A DNA stretch of 33,979 nucleotides, taken from contig CASGCE010000009.1 of the NCBI GenBank assembly GCA_949299935.1, forward strand, positions 1 to 33,979, read 5' to 3'. Within the stretch, counting starts at the first letter, position 1; each line of letters begins with the position of its first letter. This DNA is from an uncultured bacterium. GTDB lineage: Bacteria; Cyanobacteriota; Vampirovibrionia; Gastranaerophilales; Gastranaerophilaceae. A model generated the notes under the pieces. It was not told the DNA's origin. It saw nothing but the letters and a program-made list of their open reading frames with translations, and searched no databases. This document shows, piece by piece, positions 23,539 to 31,325 of the stretch. The position numbers and the translations under genes were made by a program.

Positions 23539-24090
23539 ATGATGAAAAAATCTTTTTTAACAGTATTGATAATTATGTCTTTTTTAACATCAGCTTATAA
23601 AAAACCGAATGTTTATATTATTGATGCTGAGAAAAATGCATATATGCATAATAACTTGGGTTTAATGTATGTTAATGAGAAATGTTATTATGCGGCTATT
23701 CAGGAATATAAAATTGCTATAAGCCTTAATCCGAATACTCAGGCTACGGCTGTTTATTATAACAATTTGGGAGAAGTTTATCTTACAATAGGTTTTCCTG
23801 ATTACGCTTTAGATTGTTTTCAAAGAGCTTTGGCTCAATTTAGCCTTAATTTTAAATATTATCAGAATCTAGCAAGAACCTATAAAGCTCTTAATGTTGT
23901 AGAAGAGCAAATCGCAAAGTATTCTGATGAATCAAATCCTTTGAATAAGGTTATGCTCGGGGTATTATACGCACAAAAAGGTGAAACAAAAAAAGCAATT
24001 ACGATTTTGGACGAGTTTTGTATGACAGAGCCGGATTTAATCATTACACCTTCAATTAAAAAATTTATTAGGGAATTGGTTTATCAATGA
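23539..24090 (+). CDS. Secreted TPR-repeat protein
   Basis: 183 residues. A short signal peptide (about 1-18) is followed by two clear TPR units (HNNLGLMYVNEKCYYAAIQEYKIAISLNPN and YYNNLGEVYLTIGFPDYALDCFQRALAQ) and a partial one near 130-165. The AGGAG upstream sits 15 nt from the first ATG and 18 from the second, longer than usual. A second TPR protein in the same operon suggests that both scaffold one periplasmic assembly. Its stop overlaps the next start (ATGATGA). Confidence 0.82.
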   Translation: MMKKSFLTVLIIMSFLTSAYKKPNVYIIDAEKNAYMHNNLGLMYVNEKCYYAAIQEYKIAISLNPNTQATAVYYNNLGEVYLTIGFPDYALDCFQRALAQFSLNFKYYQNLARTYKALNVVEEQIAKYSDESNPLNKVMLGVLYAQKGETKKAITILDEFCMTEPDLIITPSIKKFIRELVYQ

Positions 24091-24758
24091 TGAATGTAAG
24101 AAAAAAGCTTTTAGAACTTAAAGATGATAAATACAAAAAATTCAATTCTATTTTAGTTCCGAATGTTAATAATATTTTAGGTGTGAGAGTTCCTGATATT
24201 AAAAAACTTGCAAGGGAGTTTGCTAAAAATCCAAACTGGCAATATTATAATGACGAATTGTATTATGAAGAGTTGATGATTCAAGGTCTTTTGATAGGTT
24301 ATGCTAAAATTGATATCGAACAAAGACTTAAATTACTGGAGAATTTCATACCTAAAATAAACAGCTGGGGTATTTGCGATGTGGTTTGCTCAAATTTGAA
24401 ATTTACAAACAAAAACAAAGAAGTTATGTGGAATTTTCTGCAAAATTACTTGAATTCAGATAAAGAATTTGAAATACGGTTTGCTGTTGTAATGCTATTA
24501 AATTACTATATAGATGACAAATATATAGACAAAGTTATAAAAATCTTGGGTAAAATTAATCACGAAGGATATTACGCAAAAATGGCTGTTGCATGGGCAT
24601 TTTCAATATGTTTCGTAAAATATTGGAACAAAACCCTAAGATATTTTGAAAAGTCAAATGTTTCTAAATGGATTTATAACAAGTCTATCCAAAAAACTTG
24701 CGAATCTTACAGAGTTTCAAGTGAAGAAAAAGAGTTAATAAAAAAAATTAAAAAATAA
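24087..24758 (+). CDS. AlkD-like DNA alkylation repair protein
   Basis: 223 residues, all-helical HEAT-like repeats as in AlkD glycosylases that excise N3- and N7-alkylated purines without base flipping. Family blocks seen: GVRVPDIKKLAREF near 34, YYEELMIQGLLIGY near 61, INSWGICDVVCSNL near 95 (the SWD-type segment reads SWGICD), FAVVMLLNYY near 142, and YYAKMAVAWAFSICFVKY near 168. A catalytic Asp-Trp-Arg set is only partly checkable by eye. Starts within the 3' end of the TPR gene (4-nt overlap) and ends in the bidirectional terminator. Confidence 0.85.
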   Translation: MMNVRKKLLELKDDKYKKFNSILVPNVNNILGVRVPDIKKLAREFAKNPNWQYYNDELYYEELMIQGLLIGYAKIDIEQRLKLLENFIPKINSWGICDVVCSNLKFTNKNKEVMWNFLQNYLNSDKEFEIRFAVVMLLNYYIDDKYIDKVIKILGKINHEGYYAKMAVAWAFSICFVKYWNKTLRYFEKSNVSKWIYNKSIQKTCESYRVSSEEKELIKKIKK

Positions 24759-24780
24759 AAGCCCTTTTATAAGGGCTTTT
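24757..24780. terminator. Bidirectional intrinsic terminator
   Basis: Perfect 10-bp stem AAAAGCCCTT/AAGGGCTTTT with loop TTAT between convergent genes, T-rich on both strands. It overlaps the AlkD-like stop codon. Confidence 0.92.
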
Positions 24781-24785
24781 ATTTT

Positions 24786-25994
24786 TTATAAAGGTCTTAA
24801 AGAGTTCCTGTAAATTTCTTCAACAACATTACGGCAATTTCCTGATGGAGCTATGTCTAAAAGTCCTGATAAAGAAGGAGTTGTATATACAAGATCAACA
24901 AGTCTTTTAACATCATCCTCAACAAATCCTTCATCCATTAATTTTTCTTTTACGCCAACTGAAAACAGCCAATTTTGAACACCTTTAGCTGCCTTATCGG
25001 TTTCAGATACATCACCGGTTAATCCTGGAACCATTGGTGATAGAATATCAGCTAAAATGTTTGCCTTATCTTTGTATATAACTTTTATCACGGCAGGCAA
25101 AAGTATTGCAAGCCCTAAACCGTGTGAGAGTTCGTGTTTGACAGCACTTAGTGGGTGCTCCAAGGCGTGTGTATAGTGTAATAATCCGTTATCAAAGCAT
25201 ACACCACCCATCATTGCAGCATATGCAAGAAAATATCTCGCCTGCAAGTCATCAGGATTTTCAAGAGCTTTAGGCAAATATTTAACTACATCTGCAATAA
25301 CTTCTCTGGCTAAAGTTACCGCATATGGTGAAGTAACTGTACTGGTTGCAGCTTCAATAACATGATTAACCGCATCTATTGAAACATAACGAGTTTGTTT
25401 TGGTGACAATTTGGTCATCAATTGTGGATCGTCTATTGCATACATCGGATAAATACAATCATATGCAATTGCAGGTTTGAAATCTTTTTCCGGAACTGTT
25501 ACAACTGCAAATCGGTTTGTTTCTGTACCGGTTCCGTGTGTAAGATTTATAGAAACAATAGGAGCTGCTTTTTCGGGTATAAATCTGAATTCATAGATAT
25601 CATTCGCATTTCTGTCAGGATATTCCATCAAAATAGCAACGGATTTACCTGCATCTGTAGGAGAGCCTCCGCCTATTGCAATTACTGCTTTAGCTCCAAA
25701 ATCTTTAGCTGTTTTTGCAGCTTCATTTACATGTTGTGTTGTAGGATTTGGAGTTACCTGATCATAATTTACATAACTAATGCCGTTTTCCTGCAATGCT
25801 TTTTCAACATAATCCCATGCCCCGGTCGCTTTGTAGGCATTTCTTCCGGACATCACTATAACTTTGTCGAGTCCTTTGTTCTTTAAATCTTTTGCAATGT
25901 CGTTAATTTTTTTGATTGCACCAACACCGAAAAATACGGAGGTTCGTGTCCTTATTTCGCGTATATCGTTAATATTTATGTCCTTTTCCCACAT
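24786..25994 (-). CDS. Iron-containing alcohol dehydrogenase
   Basis: 402 residues, cytoplasmic NAD(P)-dependent oxidoreductase for alcohols/aldehydes. The nucleotide site is GGGSPTDAGK (108-117) with THGTGTETN (152-160). Metal ligands: D207 and H211 (SIDAVNH), H276 and H291 (HYTHALEHPL...HELSHGLG). The N-terminal FFGVGAIKKI and the SGLLDIAPSG region are typical of butanol or 1,3-propanediol-type enzymes; substrate cannot be fixed. AAAGGAGAG ribosome site before the ATG. Monocistronic, consistent with a role in fermentation. Confidence 0.93.
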   Translation of the reverse strand: MWEKDININDIREIRTRTSVFFGVGAIKKINDIAKDLKNKGLDKVIVMSGRNAYKATGAWDYVEKALQENGISYVNYDQVTPNPTTQHVNEAAKTAKDFGAKAVIAIGGGSPTDAGKSVAILMEYPDRNANDIYEFRFIPEKAAPIVSINLTHGTGTETNRFAVVTVPEKDFKPAIAYDCIYPMYAIDDPQLMTKLSPKQTRYVSIDAVNHVIEAATSTVTSPYAVTLAREVIADVVKYLPKALENPDDLQARYFLAYAAMMGGVCFDNGLLHYTHALEHPLSAVKHELSHGLGLAILLPAVIKVIYKDKANILADILSPMVPGLTGDVSETDKAAKGVQNWLFSVGVKEKLMDEGFVEDDVKRLVDLVYTTPSLSGLLDIAPSGNCRNVVEEIYRNSLRPL

Positions 25995-26087
25995 TATAAA
26001 CTCTCCTTTCTACAACTTTACATGAATATTTTAAATCATTAATCCGTCTTTTGCAATAATCACCATATGTAAATAATTTTTGATGAT

Positions 26088-26115
26088 TTGATAAAAATAT
26101 CTTTATAAGTATAAT
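26088..26115 (+). promoter_or_regulatory. Promoter of the CDF gene, leaderless arrangement
   Basis: TTGATA (26088-26093), 16-nt spacer, TATAAT (26110-26115), then 7 nt to the ATG at 26123. No ribosome site. Confidence 0.7.
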
Positions 26116-26122
26116 AAAGATT

Positions 26123-27016
26123 ATGAACATTAATTTACAAAAAAAATATGCTGCTGGAATTTCGATATTTTCTAATGCCGCAATAATAATTTTAAAACTT
26201 ATTGCGGGATTTATGTCAGGTAGTATAAGTATAATTTCTGAGGCAATTCACTCATTAAGTGATATGTTTGCATCGTTATTAACATATTTTTCCGTAACAA
26301 TGGCTGCTGAACCTGCTGACAAAGACCACCCTTTTGGACATGCCAGGTATGAAGATATGTCCGGATTTATTGAGGGACTTTTAATTATTTTTGCGGCTGT
26401 TTTTATAATTGTCGAGGCAGGTAAAAAACTATTTTTTGCTTCAGGCAATGAATTTGAACCAATATTGGGTATTTATGTAATGTTATTTGCAGTTTTAGCA
26501 AATTTATTTGTGAGTGCCTATCTTTTTAAAGTGGCAAAAAAAGCCGAATCAATAGCTCTTTTAGCTGATGCTGAACATTTAAGAACGGATGTTTATTCTT
26601 CTTTTGGAGTATTACTGGGACTTGTGTTAATTAAAATTACGGGGATACAAGTTCTGGATCCGGTTATAGCTTTTTTAGTTGCCGTATTAATCTTAAAAAC
26701 AGGGTTATCAATTACAAAAACAGCCTGGAATAATCTTTTAGATTGTTCGTTGCCGGATCAAGATGTCAGGTTGATTGAAAAAGTTTTGTCAGAGTTTAAA
26801 ACCAGAGGCGTTCTAAATTATAAAAATATTAAATCACGTCGTGTGGGAGTACACAAAATGATAGAGATGACTTTGATTTTTCCTTCACAAATGATACTTT
26901 TAGATTGTCATAATTTGTGTGATGAAGTTGAAGAAAGGCTAGGAAACAAACTCGGTAATACAGTTGTGGTTATTCATGCGGAACCGGATTGCGAAAAATG
27001 CATTGATAAAGTCTAA
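26123..27016 (+). CDS. Cation diffusion facilitator (divalent metal exporter)
   Basis: 297 residues, six membrane helices and a cytosolic C-terminal domain. Membrane metal site by analogy with YiiP: H43 and D47 (SEAIHSLSD) with H152 and D156 (AEHLRTD), a His/Asp set common in Zn-preferring members. The loop ADKDHPFGHARYEDMSGFIEG is the family signature. The C-terminal domain ends with HAEPDCEKC, near usual metal ligands. It exports Zn, Fe, Mn or Co using the proton gradient; exact metal unknown. Its stop codon overlaps that of the convergent thiS-like gene. Confidence 0.93.
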   Translation: MNINLQKKYAAGISIFSNAAIIILKLIAGFMSGSISIISEAIHSLSDMFASLLTYFSVTMAAEPADKDHPFGHARYEDMSGFIEGLLIIFAAVFIIVEAGKKLFFASGNEFEPILGIYVMLFAVLANLFVSAYLFKVAKKAESIALLADAEHLRTDVYSSFGVLLGLVLIKITGIQVLDPVIAFLVAVLILKTGLSITKTAWNNLLDCSLPDQDVRLIEKVLSEFKTRGVLNYKNIKSRRVGVHKMIEMTLIFPSQMILLDCHNLCDEVEERLGNKLGNTVVVIHAEPDCEKCIDKV

Positions 27017-27222
27017 CCACCACCGAAAAATCCTACAATCTCTATTACGTCACCATCTTTTATAACTTCTGTTTCATAGCGGTCTTTATTTATGATTTCA
27101 AGATTTTTTTCTATAGCAAACATCTTTCCGGTGATATGACGTTTTGCTATAAAATCTTGTATTGTCGAATTTTCTTTAATTTCTACATCATTTCCGTTAA
27201 CAATAATTTTGATATTGGTCAT
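27013..27222 (-). CDS. thiS: ThiS-family sulfur carrier protein
   Basis: 69 residues, beta-grasp fold. IKIIVNGNDVEIKENSTIQDFI at the start and DGDVIEIVGFFGGG at the end; the free C-terminal Gly-Gly is adenylated and loaded with sulfur for thiazole synthesis of thiamin. AAAGGAAA precedes the ATG. Divergent from the ThiF-like gene with only 35 nt between, so the activating enzyme and carrier are transcribed from back-to-back promoters. Other carriers such as MoaD or CysO cannot be excluded by sequence alone. Confidence 0.88.
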   Translation of the reverse strand: MTNIKIIVNGNDVEIKENSTIQDFIAKRHITGKMFAIEKNLEIINKDRYETEVIKDGDVIEIVGFFGGG

Positions 27223-27257
27223 TATATTTCCTTTTTTGTTTATTATAAAATAAATTT

Positions 27258-27962
27258 ATGCAAAGGTACAGCAGAAATATTTTATTAATTGGTGAAGATA
27301 ATCAAAAAAAACTTTTGCAGTCAAAGGTTTTAATATGTGGTTGCGGCGGTTTAGCGTCAACTGTAATTATGAATTTAGTCGGCTTAGGAATAGGCAATAT
27401 AGGACTTATAGATGATGATAATGTCGAAGTTACTAATTTCAACAGACAATTTATTCACAAGAATATCGGAGAAGATAAAGTTAATTCTGCGAAAAAATGG
27501 ATTGTGGAACACAATTCTGAAATTAAAGTGAGTACTTATAAAATCAAATTGGATAAAAATAATTATGAAGAAATAATAAAAGATTATGACATAATAGCAG
27601 ACTGTTTTGATTCTTATAAGTCGAAGTTCCTGCTAAATGATATAGCCGTCAAGACAGGAAAAACACTTATTCATGGAGGTGCCACGGAGTTTTTTGGGCA
27701 GGTAACGGTCGTAAAACCGCATACACCATGTCTGAAGTGCATTTTCCCAGATATTGATATAAATAAACAAATTTCTAAGGGTATTTTGAGTCCCGTAGTT
27801 TCTGCAATAGCTTCAATTGAATCTATGGAAATCGTAAAACAAATTTTAAATATAGGTATACCTTTGGAGAACATATTATTAACATATAATGCGTTAACAA
27901 ATGATTTTAAAAAACTGAAAATTACAAAAAATACTGCATGTAAATGTTACAAAACTGAATAA
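27258..27962 (+). CDS. thiF: ThiF/MoeB/HesA-family adenylyltransferase
   Basis: 234 residues, E1-like enzyme that adenylates the C-terminal Gly of a sulfur carrier. N-terminal RYSRNILLIGEDNQKKL is typical; ATP loop GCGGLAST (residues 29-36); DDDNVEVTNFNRQF; D in DCFDSYKSKFLLND; zinc Cys in PCLKCIF and in the C-terminal CKCY. No rhodanese domain. Being next to thiS makes ThiF the best call. TATAAA lies 8 nt before the ATG with no ribosome site, another possible leaderless gene. Confidence 0.9.
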   Translation: MQRYSRNILLIGEDNQKKLLQSKVLICGCGGLASTVIMNLVGLGIGNIGLIDDDNVEVTNFNRQFIHKNIGEDKVNSAKKWIVEHNSEIKVSTYKIKLDKNNYEEIIKDYDIIADCFDSYKSKFLLNDIAVKTGKTLIHGGATEFFGQVTVVKPHTPCLKCIFPDIDINKQISKGILSPVVSAIASIESMEIVKQILNIGIPLENILLTYNALTNDFKKLKITKNTACKCYKTE

Positions 27963-27974
27963 TATTGTTATAAT
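27947..27974 (+). promoter_or_regulatory. Promoter of the acyltransferase gene
   Basis: TTACAA (27947-27952), 16-nt spacer, TATAAT (27969-27974) with TGT before it (extended -10). It overlaps the 3' end of the thiF-like gene, and CGGAG precedes the ATG at 27995. Confidence 0.65.
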
Positions 27975-27994
27975 TAAATTTCGGAGAAAACAAA

Positions 27995-28654
27995 ATGACA
28001 ACAGGATTAAGTATAACCGGTGAAAATAATAAAATAGTGTTAATAAAAGACGGAAAAGAACAACCGTTTGAACCTGTGGAAGGTTTAAATATTACTATTA
28101 CCGGTAATTCTAATATTGTAATGATTGAAGTACCGACAAAGTTTATTGCCGTTTCAATAATAATGAACGGAGATAACAATTTTTGTTCAATAAAATCAAC
28201 AAAACACAGATATATTAGACATACCAGTTTCGGCATGGAAAATGGAGGAGTAATCACTGTAGGAAGCGGGCTGTCAGTATATAGAAATCTTAATGTTGTA
28301 GCTAAAAACGGAAAGAAGGTAGAAATAGGCGATGAATGTATGTTTGCCAGAGACATTATAGTAAGAAACAATGACGGGCATACAATAACAGATACACTTA
28401 CTGGTGAAGTTTTAAATATTCCCGAGGATATAATAATACGAGATAAAGTCTGGATTGCAACAAGAGCGATGATTTTAAAGGGCAGTGAAATAAAAGAAGG
28501 TTCTGTTGTGGGTGCGATGTCACTGGTTAATAAAAAATTTGATGAACCAAATATCATGATAGCGGGAGTACCGGCAAGGAAAATTCGTGGGAATATTTCT
28601 TGGGATAGAGCTGATTTTGACAGTTATGTCGCTAAGAATAACATAATTATATAA
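27995..28654 (+). CDS. Hexapeptide-repeat (left-handed beta-helix) acyltransferase
   Basis: 219 residues. Repeated hexapeptide turns run through the middle (VITVGSGLSVYRNLNV, VEIGDECMFARDIIVRN), with the candidate catalytic His in NDGHTI near 130 and the C-terminal coil VWIATRAMILKGSEIKEGSVVGAMS. It ends with the family's AGVPARKI. Such trimers transfer acetyl or acyl groups from CoA to sugars. The N-terminal 90 residues are also beta-rich. Acceptor unknown; surface polysaccharide is the usual one. Its 3' end overlaps the convergent bioB by 8 nt. Confidence 0.87.
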   Translation: MTTGLSITGENNKIVLIKDGKEQPFEPVEGLNITITGNSNIVMIEVPTKFIAVSIIMNGDNNFCSIKSTKHRYIRHTSFGMENGGVITVGSGLSVYRNLNVVAKNGKKVEIGDECMFARDIIVRNNDGHTITDTLTGEVLNIPEDIIIRDKVWIATRAMILKGSEIKEGSVVGAMSLVNKKFDEPNIMIAGVPARKIRGNISWDRADFDSYVAKNNIII

Positions 28655-29552
28655 TTTTTTTATTCAATTCCAAAACGGTTTTCATATCTTCAACGGGGTT
28701 TTTGCCTGTGGTTGTGAGGTAATTTCCTATTAAAATCCCTTCCACACAATTTTTTAATGCCAATTTTTGGTTTTCATTACTTAATTTTATTCTTCCTCCA
28801 CAAAACCGCAAAACAGATTTTGGATTTGCAATTTTAAATATTGCTAAGGTTCTTAAAATATTTTCTTCATCAATTTTATCGTGATAATCTTCAAATGGTG
28901 TTTTAGGAATAGGCATTAAGATATTTATAGGAATAGACTCCGGTTGAATTTCAGCAAGCTCAAGAGCCATTTCAATTCGTTGTTGTTCGGTTTCTCCCAT
29001 TCCAAGAATAACACCACAGCAAAGTTCCATTCCATATTTTTTAACGAGTTTACAGGTATTTAGTCTCTCTTGCCAAGTGTGAGTTGTGCAAACTTCTGGA
29101 TAATAAGACTGACAAGTGTTAATATTGTGGTGAAATCTTTTCAACCCTGCATTAGCAAGTTTTTTTGCCATATCTTCATCTAAAATACCTATTGAAGCAC
29201 AACTACTTATTCCTTCAATTTTGTTTACAGATTTAATAAGATTTAAGACTTTATCAAAATCTTCTTCTGCGGGAGTTTTCCCTGAGGTTACAATAGCAAA
29301 CCTAAAAGCATGATTTAACTTTGCTTCGTTTACTGCTTTAATAATTTTATCTTCATCAATTAACGGATATGTTTCAATATTTGTTCTGTAATATGAACTT
29401 TGTGCACAATACTTACAATCTTGAGAACACTTACCATTACGTGCATTTACTATTGAACAAAATTCAACATTGTTTGAAATATATTCTGAAGAAATTTTTA
29501 ATAATTCTTGCAGGTTCATATTATATAATTTAAATAATTCATCTTTTTGCAT
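28647..29552 (-). CDS. bioB: Biotin synthase (radical SAM)
   Basis: 301 residues, slightly shorter than the usual 310-350. Inserts sulfur into dethiobiotin. The radical SAM cluster is C42-x3-C46-x2-C49 (KCSQDCKYCAQS), and residues for the second Fe-S cluster appear in ISSCASIG, ELCCGVILGMGE and RFCGGRIKL. HHNINT and PINILMPIPKTPF match BioB blocks. AGGAG ribosome site before the ATG. No other bio gene is in the window, so it may act on imported or elsewhere-made dethiobiotin. Confidence 0.93.
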   Translation of the reverse strand: MQKDELFKLYNMNLQELLKISSEYISNNVEFCSIVNARNGKCSQDCKYCAQSSYYRTNIETYPLIDEDKIIKAVNEAKLNHAFRFAIVTSGKTPAEEDFDKVLNLIKSVNKIEGISSCASIGILDEDMAKKLANAGLKRFHHNINTCQSYYPEVCTTHTWQERLNTCKLVKKYGMELCCGVILGMGETEQQRIEMALELAEIQPESIPINILMPIPKTPFEDYHDKIDEENILRTLAIFKIANPKSVLRFCGGRIKLSNENQKLALKNCVEGILIGNYLTTTGKNPVEDMKTVLELNKKII

Positions 29553-29633
29553 ATATCAGCTCCTAAATTATGTTATGTTGAAAATATACTAAAATCAACT
29601 CTAATTTTGTTTAATTCATATAAATGATGATTT

Positions 29634-29654
29634 CTTAATGATAATCGTTATAAT
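29634..29654 (+). promoter_or_regulatory. Possible Fur-like box over a -10 element
   Basis: The 19 nt at 29634-29652 match 15 of 19 positions of the classical Fur box, including the core AATGATAATC. They overlap TATAAT at 29649-29654, which is 6 nt before the ATG at 29661. In AT-rich DNA the match could be chance. Confidence 0.4.
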
Positions 29655-29660
29655 AAAAAT

Positions 29661-30287
29661 ATGAAGAAATTATTTGCAATAATTTTCACAATACTTTTCT
29701 GTATGCCGGTTTACGGCGCGAAAAAAAGTTTTGATTTTGAAGGTAAGGGTTATTTAGGGACTTTACCCAATCTTACGCGTCAATACCAGCCTGCTGAACC
29801 TAAATCAACAAAACCTATTATTGAACAAGTGGAGAATTTTCATTCTGCAGACTTAATAAAACCTGTCCCGCGTGACAACCCTGCATTTGTCAATATTATA
29901 TTAAAGCAAGATAAAACAACGAGATATGTAAATGATATTAATGAATTTATCCCAATGTTAGAGAAAATATATAATTCTATAGAAAACGGTGAAAGTGTCC
30001 AGCTATTTAATGCTAAGGTTTATTTCTTCAACAAAAATGCGGATTATTTAAGAGATAAATATATTGAAAGACCGGAGGGGGAATACATATCTTTCAAACG
30101 ACTTATGGCTTTAAGCACTCATGCCAAATCAATAGCCCTGTTACGTTTTGAAGCACAAAAATATAATCCGTATCTTGCATATTCAGGTGCAGGTTACATT
30201 TACGATCCTGATAACATTGCGCAGCAACTGGAATATCTAAAAAAAGAAGTTGAACGAGCAATATTGTTATTAAAAGATGCTAATTAA
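29661..30287 (+). CDS. Secreted protein of unknown function
   Basis: 208 residues with a clean signal peptide (cut after VYG-A, about residue 20). The mature part begins with a Pro-rich, probably extended stretch (about 30-75), then an alpha-rich domain with LEKIYNSIENGESVQLFNAKVYFFN, YISFKRLMALSTHAKSIALLRFEAQKYNPYLAY and a C-terminal helix YLKKEVERAILLL. No family recognised and only one Cys, which lies in the signal peptide. Promoter architecture is leaderless. The 3' end overlaps the convergent binding-protein gene by 8 nt. Confidence 0.8.
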   Translation: MKKLFAIIFTILFCMPVYGAKKSFDFEGKGYLGTLPNLTRQYQPAEPKSTKPIIEQVENFHSADLIKPVPRDNPAFVNIILKQDKTTRYVNDINEFIPMLEKIYNSIENGESVQLFNAKVYFFNKNADYLRDKYIERPEGEYISFKRLMALSTHAKSIALLRFEAQKYNPYLAYSGAGYIYDPDNIAQQLEYLKKEVERAILLLKDAN

Positions 30288-31062
30288 TTCCCCATTTTGC
30301 TTTAAGCTGTCGAATTTTCCCGTTATTTAAGGCTTCTTCAAGTTCCATATTAACAGTTTTTAAAAGTTCTTTAGATTCTTCACCTTTGCGGAATACAAGT
30401 GCATAAGGTTCTTTGGAATAGCGTTTAGGAAGAATTTTCAAAGTTTTGTCATTCATTGTAAAGCCCAGTAATATTGTATCATCCGCAATCATTGCATCAG
30501 CTTTACCTGCTTTTAATGCCTGATAAGCTTCGGGATATGTTTTATAGCCTAAAATTTTTATATTGGGAATATTTGATCGTAAACTCTGTTCCACAGTTGA
30601 GCCATATACTATAATTACTTTTTTATTTTCCAGATCACTTAACGAAGTAATTTTACTGTTTTTTTTAACCAGGATTGCTTGTCCTGCGACGTGGTATGGT
30701 AAAGAAAAGTCTAAAATAATTTGTCTTTGAGGAGTTATGGACATTGTTGCTGCAATCATATCAACTTCACCGGAGGCAAGTTTCATAATTCTGTTTGCAG
30801 TATTAACAGGAACAAAAGTAATCTTATTTGAATCTTTTAAAAGTTTTTCAGCGATAAATCTTGCAAGGTCAACATCAAATCCAATATTTTGACCATTTTT
30901 ATCAAGGTAACCAAAAGGCGGAGTGTCGACTTTTACGCCAACAGTTAAAATATCTTTTTCGAGGATTGCGTTTAATGTGTCATTAGTTATTTCTTGTTTT
31001 TTCCCGCACCCGCAAAGAAATAAAGATACTAATAATAAGGCTCCGCATAGTTTTTTTATCAT
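30280..31062 (-). CDS. Family 3 solute-binding lipoprotein (amino-acid type)
   Basis: 260 residues. Signal peptide with lipobox L-C-G-C (lipidated Cys at about 19), then a bilobed binding protein: LTVGVKVDTPPFGYLDKNGQNIGFDVDLARFIAEKL, then MKLASGEVDMIAATMSITPQRQ, then FSLPYHVAGQAILVKKNS, the standard SBP_bac_3 order. The ligand is probably a polar amino acid. No permease or ATPase is adjacent, so it is an orphan binding protein within this window. TATAAT lies 6 nt before the ATG with TGT before it (extended -10) and no ribosome site. Confidence 0.93.
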   Translation of the reverse strand: MIKKLCGALLLVSLFLCGCGKKQEITNDTLNAILEKDILTVGVKVDTPPFGYLDKNGQNIGFDVDLARFIAEKLLKDSNKITFVPVNTANRIMKLASGEVDMIAATMSITPQRQIILDFSLPYHVAGQAILVKKNSKITSLSDLENKKVIIVYGSTVEQSLRSNIPNIKILGYKTYPEAYQALKAGKADAMIADDTILLGFTMNDKTLKILPKRYSKEPYALVFRKGEESKELLKTVNMELEEALNNGKIRQLKAKWGIN

Positions 31063-31068
31063 AGATTA

Positions 31069-31074
31069 ATTATA
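31069..31074 (-). promoter_or_regulatory. -10 box of the binding-protein gene, leaderless arrangement
   Basis: TATAAT on the minus strand, preceded by TGT (extended -10), 6 nt before the ATG. The rest of the 263-nt gap 31063-31325 holds only the SLH-gene promoter and no gene I can support. Confidence 0.65.
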
Positions 31075-31236
31075 ACATAAAATACAGAATTAATTTAACA
31101 ATATCCGTTAACAAATATATTAATAATTGTAGTAAGGCTATAAAGCACCAATAATTATATATTTGTACGAATGTATATTTTTGAAGAAAAACCAAATAGC
31201 CCAGGTGAATAACCGCTTTTGGCAATGTTTCTGATG

Positions 31237-31265
31237 TTGGAAGAAGTACATAATTTGTGTATAAA
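31237..31265 (+). promoter_or_regulatory. Promoter of the SLH protein gene
   Basis: TTGGAA (31237-31242), 17-nt spacer, TATAAA (31260-31265). The predicted leader is about 54 nt, ending in AAGGAGGT, the best ribosome site in the window, which suggests high expression. Confidence 0.7.
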
Positions 31266-31325
31266 GTTTGTTTTTTAACTTTTGGGGTTTTTAAAGCAAA
31301 AACCCACAAACACAAGGAGGTAAAA

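Noticed and set aside
27922-28557. 211-residue minus-strand frame
   Set aside because: Antisense shadow of the hexapeptide acyltransferase, whose motifs are clear on the plus strand.
31070-31315. 81-residue minus-strand frame
   Set aside because: It covers the SLH-gene promoter and the binding-protein upstream region, has no ribosome site and no protein-like pattern.
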